Of a DNA stretch of 14,037 nt, positions 6,480 to 13,354 are shown piece by piece. Made by a program: the position numbers and the translations under genes. This stretch comes from Atopobium sp. UBA2090 (GTDB lineage: Bacteria > Actinomycetota > Coriobacteriia > Coriobacteriales > Atopobiaceae): assembly GCA_002331575.1 (NCBI GenBank), contig DCZG01000097.1:1-14037 (forward strand). Direction: 5' to 3'. The notes under the pieces are model-generated. The model made no database searches, was not told where the DNA came from, and was given only the letters and a program-made list of their open reading frames with translations. Positions within the stretch are counted from its first letter, which is position 1. Every line of letters begins with the position of its first letter.

Positions 6480-6509
6480 CCTGGATACCAGACGCGAGCG
6501 GCAGCAGGG

Positions 6510-7829
6510 CTACTCCTCGTCGGTCTCCTCGCGGTCCGTGTCCATGGCGACGGCCTCGGGCGCCGTCACGCGAATCGACCTCAGCCTGCGGCCATACATG
6601 GACTGCACGCTGAACTTGAAGCCGTCCTTCTCGAAGACGTCTCCGTGGCGCGGGAGCTTGTCGGCGAGCTCGAGCACGAAGCCGGCGATGGTCTCGTACT
6701 CGTCGCTGTCCTCGATCGGCCAGCCCAGCTCGATGGCATCATCGATGGAGAAGCGGCCGTCGACCACCCACTCGCGGTCCGACAGCTTCGTGATGTAGCG
6801 GTTGTCGGGGTCGAACTCGTCCTCGATCTCGCCCACGATCTCCTCGACGATGTCCTCTATCGTGATGACGCCCGCCGTCCCGCCGTACTCGTCGACGACG
6901 ATGACCATCTGGTCGTGCCTGCCCTTCATCTCGGAGAGCAGGGGGATGATGTCCTTGGTGTCGGGCACGTAGCTGGCAGTGCGCATGTGCTTGGAAATCG
7001 GCTCGTCGCCCTCGTCCTCGTCCAGGATCGGGGTGATGAGGTCCTTGATGTGCGCGATGCCCACGACGCGGTCCACCGACCCGTGGTAGACGGGCAGCCT
7101 CGAGTAGCCCGTCTTTCTCATGACGTCGAGCGCCTCGCTGATGGTGGCGTCGTCCTCCATTGCCGTCATGTCCACGCGCGGAATCATGACCTCGCGCGCG
7201 ATCGTGTCCCCGAGGTCGATGACGTCGTGAATCATCGACTTCTCCTCGTCGGAGAGCTCCTCGGAGTCCTTGACCAGGTAGCGAATCTCGTCCTCCGAGA
7301 CCTCCTGGCGATCGTCGGTGCCCTTGATGCCCATGAGATGGCAGATGCCGTCGGACGACTTCGAGGTGAGCCAGACGAGCGGCTTGACCGCCTTCGAGAA
7401 GCCCGCGATGAAGGGGGCGACGCTCTTCGCGCACCGCTCGGCGTCCGCGAGGGCGATGCGCTTCGGGGCGAGCTCGCCGATGACGATGGAGACGAACGAG
7501 ACCACGAGCGTGATGAGGATGGGCGCAAGCAGACGCGCGCCGGGGACGCCCAGGCCGGAGAGCCACTCCGAGAAGGGCTCCGACAGGATGTCAGCCGCAA
7601 TCGCGGAGGCGAAGAACCCCACGAGCGTGATCGCCACCTGGATGGACGCGAGGAACTGCGACGTGTCCGACGAGAGGTCGAGGGCGAGGCGCGCCTTCCT
7701 GTCCCCCTCGTCCGCCTCGGGCTCGAGGAGCGAGCGCCGGGCACTGACAAGACCCATCTCTGCCATGGAGAAGTAGCCGTTGGCCAACGTGAGCAAGAAC
7801 GTGACGATGATCGCTATGGCAATGTCCAT
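6510..7829 (-). CDS. CNNM/CorC-family (HlyC/CorC) transporter
   Basis: A 439-residue protein with the full family layout. The CNNM membrane domain spans about 1-150 and contains the TLANGYFSMAEMGLVSARRS start and the GELAPKR motif (118-124). A CBS pair spans about 205-330, with the typical REVMIPRVDM and VVDEYGGTAGVITIEDIVEEIVGEI. The CorC_HlyC domain spans about 345-425. Related bacterial proteins (CorC, MpfA, YhdP) export Mg2+ or Co2+ and bind ATP-Mg2+ at the CBS domains; older 'hemolysin' names are misleading. The start at 7829 has GGAGG about 14 bases upstream, a long spacing, and a good -10 box at 7864-7869. No other gene shares its transcript with certainty. It is the third Mg2+-linked protein in this window. 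Confidence 0.9.
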   Translation of the reverse strand: MDIAIAIIVTFLLTLANGYFSMAEMGLVSARRSLLEPEADEGDRKARLALDLSSDTSQFLASIQVAITLVGFFASAIAADILSEPFSEWLSGLGVPGARLLAPILITLVVSFVSIVIGELAPKRIALADAERCAKSVAPFIAGFSKAVKPLVWLTSKSSDGICHLMGIKGTDDRQEVSEDEIRYLVKDSEELSDEEKSMIHDVIDLGDTIAREVMIPRVDMTAMEDDATISEALDVMRKTGYSRLPVYHGSVDRVVGIAHIKDLITPILDEDEGDEPISKHMRTASYVPDTKDIIPLLSEMKGRHDQMVIVVDEYGGTAGVITIEDIVEEIVGEIEDEFDPDNRYITKLSDREWVVDGRFSIDDAIELGWPIEDSDEYETIAGFVLELADKLPRHGDVFEKDGFKFSVQSMYGRRLRSIRVTAPEAVAMDTDREETDEE

Positions 7830-7863
7830 ATGGACGGAGTAGGCCTCCTCAGACGTTTTGACA

Positions 7864-7869
7864 ACTATA
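7864..7869 (-). promoter_or_regulatory. -10 box for the CNNM/CorC gene
   Basis: On the minus strand the hexamer is TATAGT, five of six consensus bases. It lies 35 bases before the ATG, giving a leader of about 28 bases. A weak -35 (TTCGTC) stands 18 bases upstream, inside the end of the spacer that separates this gene from the DUF362 gene. Confidence 0.5.
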
Positions 7870-7897
7870 GCAGGGCGGCGAACGCGCGACGAAATCG

Positions 7898-9058
7898 CTA
7901 TCGGATGGTAACCAGCTCGTACGAGCGGGTGCCGAGTCCGATCTTCTCGCCGTGCGCGAGCATCTCCTGCCAGCGCGTGTCGGGATGGACCATGTGGAAG
8001 TGGTCATCCATCTGGTCATCGTCAGGGTGCTTGGCCTCCATGTCGGTGAGCTCGGTACCTGGCAGCTTGGGCGCGGCGTTCACCGCGTCGACGCAGGCCT
8101 GGTCGAGAGCGACGGGGTCAAAGCTCGCGAACATGCCGATGTTGGGAACGATCGCCGAGTCGCTCTCGTTGTGGCAGTCGCAGTTGGGCGTCACGTCCAT
8201 GACGAGCGACACGTGGAACGACGGGCGACCGTCGACGACGGCCTTAGCGTACTCGACCATCTTGTCGTTGAGCACGTCGACGGCTGCGTCGTAGTCCGTC
8301 TGGATGGCATCCTGGTTGCACACCGCGATGCAGCGGCCGCAGCCGACGCACTTGTCATGGTCAATCAAGGCGAGCACGTGCTTGCCGCCGCGAACGGGGT
8401 CGGGCGAGAAGGAGAAGGCGTCATGCGCGCAGATCTTGGCGCACTGGCGGCACCCGATGCACTCGTCCTGGTCGACGCTGGGCTTGCCCGCGGAGTGCTG
8501 CTCCATCTTGCCCGCGCGGCTGCCGGAGCCCATGCCGATGTTCTTGATGGTTCCGCCGAAGCCGGCCTGCTCGTGGCCCTTGAAGTGCGTCACCGAGACG
8601 AAGACGTCGGCGTCCATGATGGCGCGGCCGATCTTTGCCTTCTCGACGAACTCGCCGCCCACGACGGGCACCTCGACGTCGTCCGTGCCCTTGAGACCGT
8701 CGGCGATGATGACGTGGCAGCCGGTGCAGAACGGGTTGAAGCCGTTGGTGTACGCGGAGTCGAGGTGGTCGAGGGCATTCTTGCGGCCGCCCACGTAGAG
8801 GGTGTTGCAGTCGGTGAGGAAGGGCTTGCCGCCGAGCTCGCGGATGAGGTCGACGATGACCTTGACGTAATTGGGGCGCAGGTAGGCCGTGCCACCCGGC
8901 TCGCCGAGGTGCAGCTTGATCGCCACGAACTTGTTGTCGAAGTCGATGGTCTCGATACCGGCCTTGCGGCAGAGACGGTCGAGCTTGACGAGGGTGCTCT
9001 GCCTTCCATAGGTGCGGAAGTCGGTGAAGTAGACCTTCGAGGGAGTTTTCTCGGGCAT
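7898..9058 (-). CDS. DUF362-domain protein with two [4Fe-4S] ferredoxin motifs
   Basis: A 386-residue cytoplasmic protein. The DUF362 domain forms the N-terminal half and resumes after the ferredoxin insert. The insert carries two classic cluster motifs: Cys 200/203/206/210 (CIGCRQCAKIC) and Cys 237/240/243/247 (CVGCGRCIAVC). Other notable cysteines are Cys111/114 and the pair 293/295 in PNCDCHNE. The family is common in anaerobes and is presumed to transfer electrons; its reaction is not known. The start at 9058 has AAGGAG (9069-9064) at good distance. A longer frame to 9250 exists but runs into a repeat element and was rejected. Downstream the CNNM/CorC gene follows after 68 bases but has its own promoter. 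Confidence 0.9.
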   Translation of the reverse strand: MPEKTPSKVYFTDFRTYGRQSTLVKLDRLCRKAGIETIDFDNKFVAIKLHLGEPGGTAYLRPNYVKVIVDLIRELGGKPFLTDCNTLYVGGRKNALDHLDSAYTNGFNPFCTGCHVIIADGLKGTDDVEVPVVGGEFVEKAKIGRAIMDADVFVSVTHFKGHEQAGFGGTIKNIGMGSGSRAGKMEQHSAGKPSVDQDECIGCRQCAKICAHDAFSFSPDPVRGGKHVLALIDHDKCVGCGRCIAVCNQDAIQTDYDAAVDVLNDKMVEYAKAVVDGRPSFHVSLVMDVTPNCDCHNESDSAIVPNIGMFASFDPVALDQACVDAVNAAPKLPGTELTDMEAKHPDDDQMDDHFHMVHPDTRWQEMLAHGEKIGLGTRSYELVTIR

Positions 9059-9122
9059 GATGACTCCTTGCTGATGGGGACGGACGATCTGCCCGGCGCA
9101 GTGCACGGGCTTGCGTGCTCCT

Positions 9123-9128
9123 AGTATG
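9123..9128 (-). promoter_or_regulatory. Weak candidate -10 box for the DUF362 gene
   Basis: On the minus strand this reads CATACT, about 65 bases before the start codon. It matches four of six consensus bases and has no convincing -35. It is listed because the strong terminator at 9297-9349 implies that the DUF362 gene needs its own promoter in this interval. Confidence 0.25.
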
Positions 9129-9215
9129 CGCCATCGCGCGCGAGGCGTTCTGGCTCGCGGCGAGGAACGACCTGGGCGGGAGTCGGCCAGCGGTCGGGGG
9201 CGCACCGGACTTCTC

Positions 9216-9254
9216 GCCTGCCAAAGGTGCCAACGCCCTTTGGCAGCCAAAGGG
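9216..9254. repeat. 39-bp repeat, copy 1
   Basis: The element runs gcctgccaaagg, tgccaacg, ccctttggcag, ccaaaggg. It is identical to 10722-10760 and to the reverse complement of 12270-12308. It can form two exclusive hairpins: CTGCCAAAGG with CCTTTGGCAG, or CCCTTTGG with CCAAAGGG. The 10-bp direct repeat gacttctcgc flanks it at 9208-9217 and 9287-9296. It lies in the 319-base spacer between fprA and the DUF362 gene. Confidence 0.9.
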
Positions 9255-9296
9255 CCACCTCACGACAGCTTTTGGGGGCACGGTCAGACTTCTCGC

Positions 9297-9349
9297 AAAA
9301 ATACACCCCGAGAGCCCGACCGAGCGCGCCGGTCGAACCTCTCGGGGTG
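9297..9349 (-). terminator. Rho-independent terminator of fprA
   Basis: CACCCCGAGAG (9304-9314) pairs perfectly with CTCTCGGGGTG (9339-9349), and a second stem, CGACCG with CGGTCG, sits inside. On the minus strand the stem is followed directly by TATTTTTG. It starts 29 bases after the fprA stop, so it ends that transcript and separates it from the DUF362 gene. Confidence 0.9.
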
Positions 9350-9377
9350 CGGTTCGTGCAACCGAGAAACGGGACGT

Positions 9378-10565
9378 CTAGCCGATGAATGCCTCGACCT
9401 TGGCCTTCGTCTCGTCGAGGATGGTCTGGTCGGGAATCCAGTTGACGGTGATGGCCTTACCCACGGGCATCTGGAAGCCCGCCTCCTCCATGGCCTTCTC
9501 CACGTTGTTCGGGCCGAGCGGCGCCCAGCCGTAGGAACCGAACGCCAGCCCCTCGCGGTCGGCGTTCTTGGGCGAGAGGCCCTTCATGTACGTGAGGAAA
9601 CCAGCGACCGTGGGCAGCATCTGCGAGTTGAGCGTGGGCGAGCCGACACAGACGTACCTGCAGTCGAGGAAGGCGTCCATGCAGTCGGACACGTGGGTGA
9701 CCTTGAGGTCCATGAGCTGGCAGGGAATGCCCTTGGCGAGAAACGCGTCAACGACGGCGCGGGCCATCAGGTCGGTGGAGTTCCACATCGAGTCGTAGAC
9801 GACGATGGCCTTCTCCTCGAGCTTGCCCGAGGTGAACCCGTCGTAGGCGTCGAGGATGTCCGCGACGTGACTGCGCCACACGACGCCATGCGCGGGGGCG
9901 ATGAGGTCAATGGCATCCGGACCAAGCCCGCGAACGGCCGCGAGTGCGGCAGCCGCCTGCCTGCCATACGGCTGCACGATGTTCGCGTAGTACTTGCGCG
10001 CCTGCCGCATGACCTCGTTGAAGTCGTTCTCGTCATCAAAGCGGGCGGAGCTGGCAAAGTGCTGGCCAAAAGCATCGTTGGAGAAGAGGATCTTGTCGTA
10101 GGCGTCGTAGGTGACCATGTTGTCAGGCCAGTGGACCATGGGCGTCTGCACGAAGGCGAGCGTGCGCTTACCGATGCAGAGCGTGTCGCCCGACTTGACG
10201 CCGTGGTAGCCGAGGTCGCCGTAGTGCGCGGTGAGCCCCTTCACGCCCTGCGGCGCTGAGCAGTAGATCTCGCAGTCGGGCGCCGCGGCCTTGATGGTGG
10301 GCACGTTGCCCGAATGGTCCATCTCGACGTGGTTGGCGACAAGGACGTCGATCTTCGACGGATCGACGATCGAGGAGATGCGGGAGAGCAGCTCGTCCTT
10401 GAAGGTGATCTTGGCGGTGTCGATGAGCGTGACCTTCTCGTCCATGATGAGGTACGCGTTGTAGGTGATACCGTCCTCGGTGGTATAGCCGTGGAAGCTG
10501 CGGGCGTTCCAGTCGACGCCGCCGACCCAGTACACGTCGGGCTTGATCTGCACTGCTGTAAGCAT
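9378..10565 (-). CDS. fprA: Flavodiiron protein (A-type flavoprotein, FprA)
   Basis: A 395-residue two-domain enzyme. The N-terminal metallo-beta-lactamase-like domain (about 1-245) carries all six expected di-iron ligands: His79, Glu81 and Asp83 in HVEMDH, then His145 (VHWPDN), Asp164 (SNDAFGQH) and His226 (APAHGVVW). The C-terminal flavodoxin domain (about 252-395) begins AIVVYDSMWNST, the FMN phosphate loop. Such enzymes reduce O2 to water and/or NO to N2O in the cytoplasm of anaerobes, taking electrons from rubredoxin, ferredoxin or F420 depending on the species. No rubredoxin domain is fused. The start at 10565 is supported by GAAGGGAAG upstream; an in-frame ATG at 10583 lacks a binding site. 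A strong terminator follows the gene. Confidence 0.95.
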   Translation of the reverse strand: MLTAVQIKPDVYWVGGVDWNARSFHGYTTEDGITYNAYLIMDEKVTLIDTAKITFKDELLSRISSIVDPSKIDVLVANHVEMDHSGNVPTIKAAAPDCEIYCSAPQGVKGLTAHYGDLGYHGVKSGDTLCIGKRTLAFVQTPMVHWPDNMVTYDAYDKILFSNDAFGQHFASSARFDDENDFNEVMRQARKYYANIVQPYGRQAAAALAAVRGLGPDAIDLIAPAHGVVWRSHVADILDAYDGFTSGKLEEKAIVVYDSMWNSTDLMARAVVDAFLAKGIPCQLMDLKVTHVSDCMDAFLDCRYVCVGSPTLNSQMLPTVAGFLTYMKGLSPKNADREGLAFGSYGWAPLGPNNVEKAMEEAGFQMPVGKAITVNWIPDQTILDETKAKVEAFIG

Positions 10566-10626
10566 GAGTCTTCCCTTCGACATGGCGCGTGCGGAGGGCC
10601 GGACGGATGCCGACCACGCAGCGCGC

Positions 10627-10642
10627 GATGGTATTCTGCTAC
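10627..10642 (-). promoter_or_regulatory. Palindrome in the fprA promoter region
   Basis: TGGTA (10627-10631) and TACCA (10638-10642) flank a six-base centre, 62 bases before the fprA start. The site is AT-richer than its surroundings and is placed where an operator overlapping a promoter would be. I cannot assign it to a known regulator. Confidence 0.25.
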
Positions 10643-10721
10643 CAAGAAGATAGCCGATTTCGAGGGTCTTAGACATATCTCTTCGAGAAGTGCAGAGCGC
10701 GGCGGGGGCGGCTGTCTTTCA

Positions 10722-10760
10722 GCCTGCCAAAGGTGCCAACGCCCTTTGGCAGCCAAAGGG
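10722..10760. repeat. 39-bp repeat, copy 2
   Basis: Identical in all 39 positions to copy 1 and in the same orientation. It lies 157 bases upstream of the fprA start, almost the same distance as copy 1 from its gene (158 bases). The sequence directly after it, gcacccgtc, resembles the flank of copy 3 in reverse complement (gacaggtgcc) and the degenerate copy at 6458-6479. Confidence 0.9.
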
Positions 10761-10925
10761 GCACCCGTCGTGGCGTGCGCGTGCATGCCCGTGCAAGACG
10801 CAGAACAAAAGCCCGGTTGGCAGCCTCATCTAGGCACAGAACGCGAGCTACCAAATCGCGAGAAATCCTCCAGCGTGGCCGCCGCGGCACCAGCTCCCTG
10901 GCGGCTGTCGAGAAGGCCGATTTAC

Positions 10926-10998
10926 TGAAAATTGCATCACGAAGGGCTGCATTACCTCGTTACGGTCACTTTGACGGCCGTTCGTGATGCAATTTTCA
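10926..10998. repeat. Inverted repeat C (18 bp perfect arms)
   Basis: The arm tgaaaattgcatcacgaa (10926-10943) is the exact reverse complement of 10981-10998, with a 37-base loop. The outer flank continues as aacttcgcggg, close to agcttcgcgga of element A, and the left flank gagaaggccg matches gagaagtccg before element A. An 11-bp direct repeat, gctgtcgagaa, occurs at 10904-10914 and 11069-11079 around it. It lies in the 524-base spacer between the lipoprotein gene and fprA, which also holds copy 2 of the 39-bp repeat and no gene that I can support. Confidence 0.8.
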
Positions 10999-11089
10999 AC
11001 TTCGCGGGCCTCTGACAGGTGCAGAGATGGCCGCCGGGTTTGACGCCCGACGACCATCCACGCTCGAAGCTGTCGAGAATCCCGCGCCG

Positions 11090-12100
11090 CTACATGGCCG
11101 AGTCCATGTAGGCGTCGGTGATTTTCTGCGCCTCAGTCGTATAGACGTCGCTGAGCTTGGTCGCCCAGTCCTCGTAGTCCTGGTACGAACCGCTGCCAGA
11201 GGTATACATGAGCTGAGCCATCTTCTCGGTGCCCTCCGTGCTGATTGCGGCGAGCTTCGAGATCTTCTTGTCGCAGATGGTTGCCAGCCCCGTCACGCCG
11301 TCGGTGTTTGCTGCCGCCTCCTGGTCGTACTCGTCGATAAGACCAGGCGTCGCATCCTGAAGCTTCTGGGTGTACTCGTTGTAGATGTCCTCGTAGGTCG
11401 TCTCGCTGCTGGTACTCGTCGTAGTCGTCGTGGTCGGGGTCGTGGTGGTAGTTGGGGTTGTCGTGGTGGTCGTGGTAGTTGGGGCAGCAGACGAGACAGT
11501 GGCTGATGAGACGATGGCGTCGAAGTCCCCCGAGTAACTGGTCTCGGCATTAGCTTCCTCGCTAAGAGTGATGCAGGCTATCTGGTTGTTCGATGTATCA
11601 ATAATGATTGCGCTTCTCAGGTTCATATCCATATTGGAGATGGTACCGGAGTACTGGATTACTCTTCCGGGAAGCCCGGCGATTGTCATGTCGGTCGAAC
11701 TGACCAGCTTCGCTCCGCTGATGCTCTTGCTCTTGATAAGACCGTCTTGCACGGAGCTAAGCTCAGACGTGAAGTCCGCTTTTGACGAGTCAAGATTTAC
11801 CGAGTTTGCCGTGAACATGAGTAGTGGAGGACGGTTCTCCGTCCCAGCGTAAAAGTACTTCATTGTGTCCGTCGACTTACTCGACGGGCCCTGCCAATGG
11901 TCGGGGATGGCAAAGTCGAAACCAGCAAACGTCAACGTCTTGGTGGGTATCTCGGTTGAGCTGCTCACCTCGGAAGTCGCGCTGTCCGACTTGCTCGAGC
12001 TCGAGCGACCGCACGCCGGAAGCCCGACCGCGAGCACCACCGCGCAGAGCGTGGCAACGACAATCCTCGCCACACGAGTGGCCGCATTCATTCTTTTCAT
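11090..12100 (-). CDS. Secreted lipoprotein with Thr/Pro linker
   Basis: A 336-residue protein with a basic N-terminus, a hydrophobic signal segment (about 10-27) and a lipobox LPAC with Cys30 as the lipid-attachment site. A Ser-rich spacer (31-50) is followed by a domain (about 55-200) that starts LTFAGFDFAIPDHWQ, a pattern seen in PsbP/LpqN-like lipoprotein domains. A Thr/Pro linker (208-230) leads to a helical C-terminal domain (about 235-336). Substrate or partner is unknown. The start at 12100 is supported by GGAAGGGG directly upstream; the longer frame to 12139 lacks a binding site. The gene looks less GC-rich than its neighbours. It sits alone between two repeat-rich spacers, which would suit a mobile accessory gene. 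Confidence 0.8.
   Translation of the reverse strand: MKRMNAATRVARIVVATLCAVVLAVGLPACGRSSSSKSDSATSEVSSSTEIPTKTLTFAGFDFAIPDHWQGPSSKSTDTMKYFYAGTENRPPLLMFTANSVNLDSSKADFTSELSSVQDGLIKSKSISGAKLVSSTDMTIAGLPGRVIQYSGTISNMDMNLRSAIIIDTSNNQIACITLSEEANAETSYSGDFDAIVSSATVSSAAPTTTTTTTTPTTTTTPTTTTTTSTSSETTYEDIYNEYTQKLQDATPGLIDEYDQEAAANTDGVTGLATICDKKISKLAAISTEGTEKMAQLMYTSGSGSYQDYEDWATKLSDVYTTEAQKITDAYMDSAM
11411..11479 (-). repeat. Thr-codon repeat tract in the lipoprotein gene
   Basis: This tract encodes 23 residues made almost only of Thr with Pro at two places. Threonine is encoded by mixed ACC, ACG and ACT codons, so the DNA is a degenerate trinucleotide repeat. It forms a rigid, probably extended or glycosylatable linker, and its length may vary among strains. 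Confidence 0.7.
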
Positions 12101-12269
12101 AAATCCCCTTCCTGTGGTTGGTCCTGATGAGCCAAACATTGTTCAGGGACTTTTGGGATTCCTTAGCTGCCAGCAAACCCAGCACGGTTGGATGCCGCAG
12201 AACCGTTCGCGGGGCGAGAGGACCATTTCGGGGGCAACGACAATATTCTCAGCACTTTACGGCACCTGT

Positions 12270-12308
12270 CCCTTTGGCTGCCAAAGGGCGTTGGCACCTT
12301 TGGCAGGC
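12270..12308. repeat. 39-bp repeat, copy 3 (inverted)
   Basis: The exact reverse complement of copies 1 and 2. It is preceded by ggcacctgt, the flank shared in part with other relics in the window. It lies 170 bases upstream of the lipoprotein start in a 377-base spacer that holds no gene I can support. Confidence 0.9.
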
Positions 12309-12317
12309 AGGCTCTGA

Positions 12318-12355
12318 TGCCAAAAACGGCAAAGGATCCTTTCCGGTTATTGGCA
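12318..12355. repeat. 38-bp imperfect palindrome
   Basis: The halves tgccaaaaacggcaaagga and tcctttccggttattggca are reverse complements with three mismatches and no spacer; the centre AAAGGATCCTTT is perfect. A competing stem uses its right half: GTTATTGG (12346-12353) with CCAATAAC (12384-12391). Just beyond it, ACGTCA (12390-12395) pairs with TGACGT (12407-12412). The block lies after the HAD gene stop on the minus strand and may end or process that transcript, or be a further mobile repeat next to copy 3. Confidence 0.55.
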
Positions 12356-12477
12356 CAACCCGCAGGTCATCTACCTGGGAGTACCAATAACGTCATTTTG
12401 TCTCGGTGACGTTTGCCCAGTTGGGATGGTACCAATATCGGTATTTCGTCCTCTCGCCTACGACAAGGACTCCTGTC

Positions 12478-13293
12478 TCACTCCTGGAACGGCCACTCCC
12501 CCGCCGCGAGGACTTCGATCGCGACAGCGACGGCGTCGTCCGCGCACCGGCCGATGTGCCACCGCGCGGCATCGCTCGCCACCTGCTGCGCGTTCGCGAC
12601 GGCAACTGAATTTGACACCACCGCGAACATCGAGAGATCGTTGCCCGCATCGCCGAAGACCACCACGTCATCGGTCGTGATGCCCATCGCCTCGCAGAGC
12701 GCGAGCACGCCCGAGCCCTTGTTGTATCCCTGCGGCATGATGTTCGCGAAGCCCGTCCTGCCGTAGTCGAAGTCCAGCCCGTCGACCTCCTCGTTGAGCC
12801 GGTCGATAAGGGCGTAGGTCGCCTCGTCATCTCCGTGTAGGAAGACGTTGGACTTGATCACGGGAAAGTCGGGCACGCCGTCGACGGCGACGCACTTCTC
12901 GGCATACGAGGGAAACGACGTCGCGAGGTCCTCCCGCGTACCTGCCACGAGAAGGGGCGTACCGCCCTCGAAGACGAGAAGCCCTGCGCCCGGAATGGTC
13001 TCCACCAGCGACTTCACTTGTTCGAGGGCGTCATGGGGCGAATGCTCCTCGTGGATGAGCTCGCCCTCGAGGTAGACCTGCAGGCCGTTGGTCGCGAGCA
13101 TCGTCGAGCAGCACGCCCGGTCGCCCCCGAAGAAGGGCGGAATCCACTCGTAGCCACGCCCGCTTGCCGGACCCACGTGAATGCCTGCGTCTTGCGCAGC
13201 GTGGAAGGCCGCAACGGTACGTGGCGAGACGGACATCGTGCCCTTGGGCATGATCGTATCGTCGATGTCCGTGAGGATGAGCTTGACTGCCAT
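12478..13293 (-). CDS. Cof-type HAD-superfamily phosphatase
   Basis: A 271-residue cytoplasmic enzyme with all four HAD motifs: DIDDT (9-13, with Asp9 as nucleophile and Asp11 as acid/base), ASGR (43-46), Lys192 in YNKGSG, and GDAGND (214-219). The large C2 cap between motifs II and III places it in the Cof/YbiV group, which removes phosphate from sugar phosphates, flavin mononucleotide or pyridoxal phosphate; the substrate cannot be read from sequence. The start at 13293 has AAGGAG six bases upstream. A DeoR-type regulator ends 61 bases upstream on the same strand, so the two probably share a transcript and a sugar-phosphate theme. Confidence 0.9.
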   Translation of the reverse strand: MAVKLILTDIDDTIMPKGTMSVSPRTVAAFHAAQDAGIHVGPASGRGYEWIPPFFGGDRACCSTMLATNGLQVYLEGELIHEEHSPHDALEQVKSLVETIPGAGLLVFEGGTPLLVAGTREDLATSFPSYAEKCVAVDGVPDFPVIKSNVFLHGDDEATYALIDRLNEEVDGLDFDYGRTGFANIMPQGYNKGSGVLALCEAMGITTDDVVVFGDAGNDLSMFAVVSNSVAVANAQQVASDAARWHIGRCADDAVAVAIEVLAAGEWPFQE

Positions 13294-13354
13294 GTTCGCT
13301 CCTTCAGCATCGCCTTCGTCGTCGAGCTGTCCTCGCCGACAAGTCCCTCTGAGC

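Noticed and set aside
6474..8294. 606-codon open frame on the plus strand
   Set aside because: It lies opposite the CNNM/CorC gene and part of the DUF362 gene, both clearly identified by motifs. The translation has no recognisable domain and reflects high-GC antisense bias.
9059..9250. N-terminal extension of the DUF362 protein
   Set aside because: The extension would translate repeat copy 1 and has no family similarity; the ATG at 9058 has a good binding site.
7952..10259. Two long plus-strand frames (7952-9124 and 9111-10259)
   Set aside because: They are antisense to the DUF362 and fprA genes, whose metal-binding motifs and ribosome binding sites are intact.
9216..12308. CRISPR array
   Set aside because: The three 39-bp copies are about 1.5 kb apart with genes between them, one is inverted, and no regular spacers or cas genes occur.
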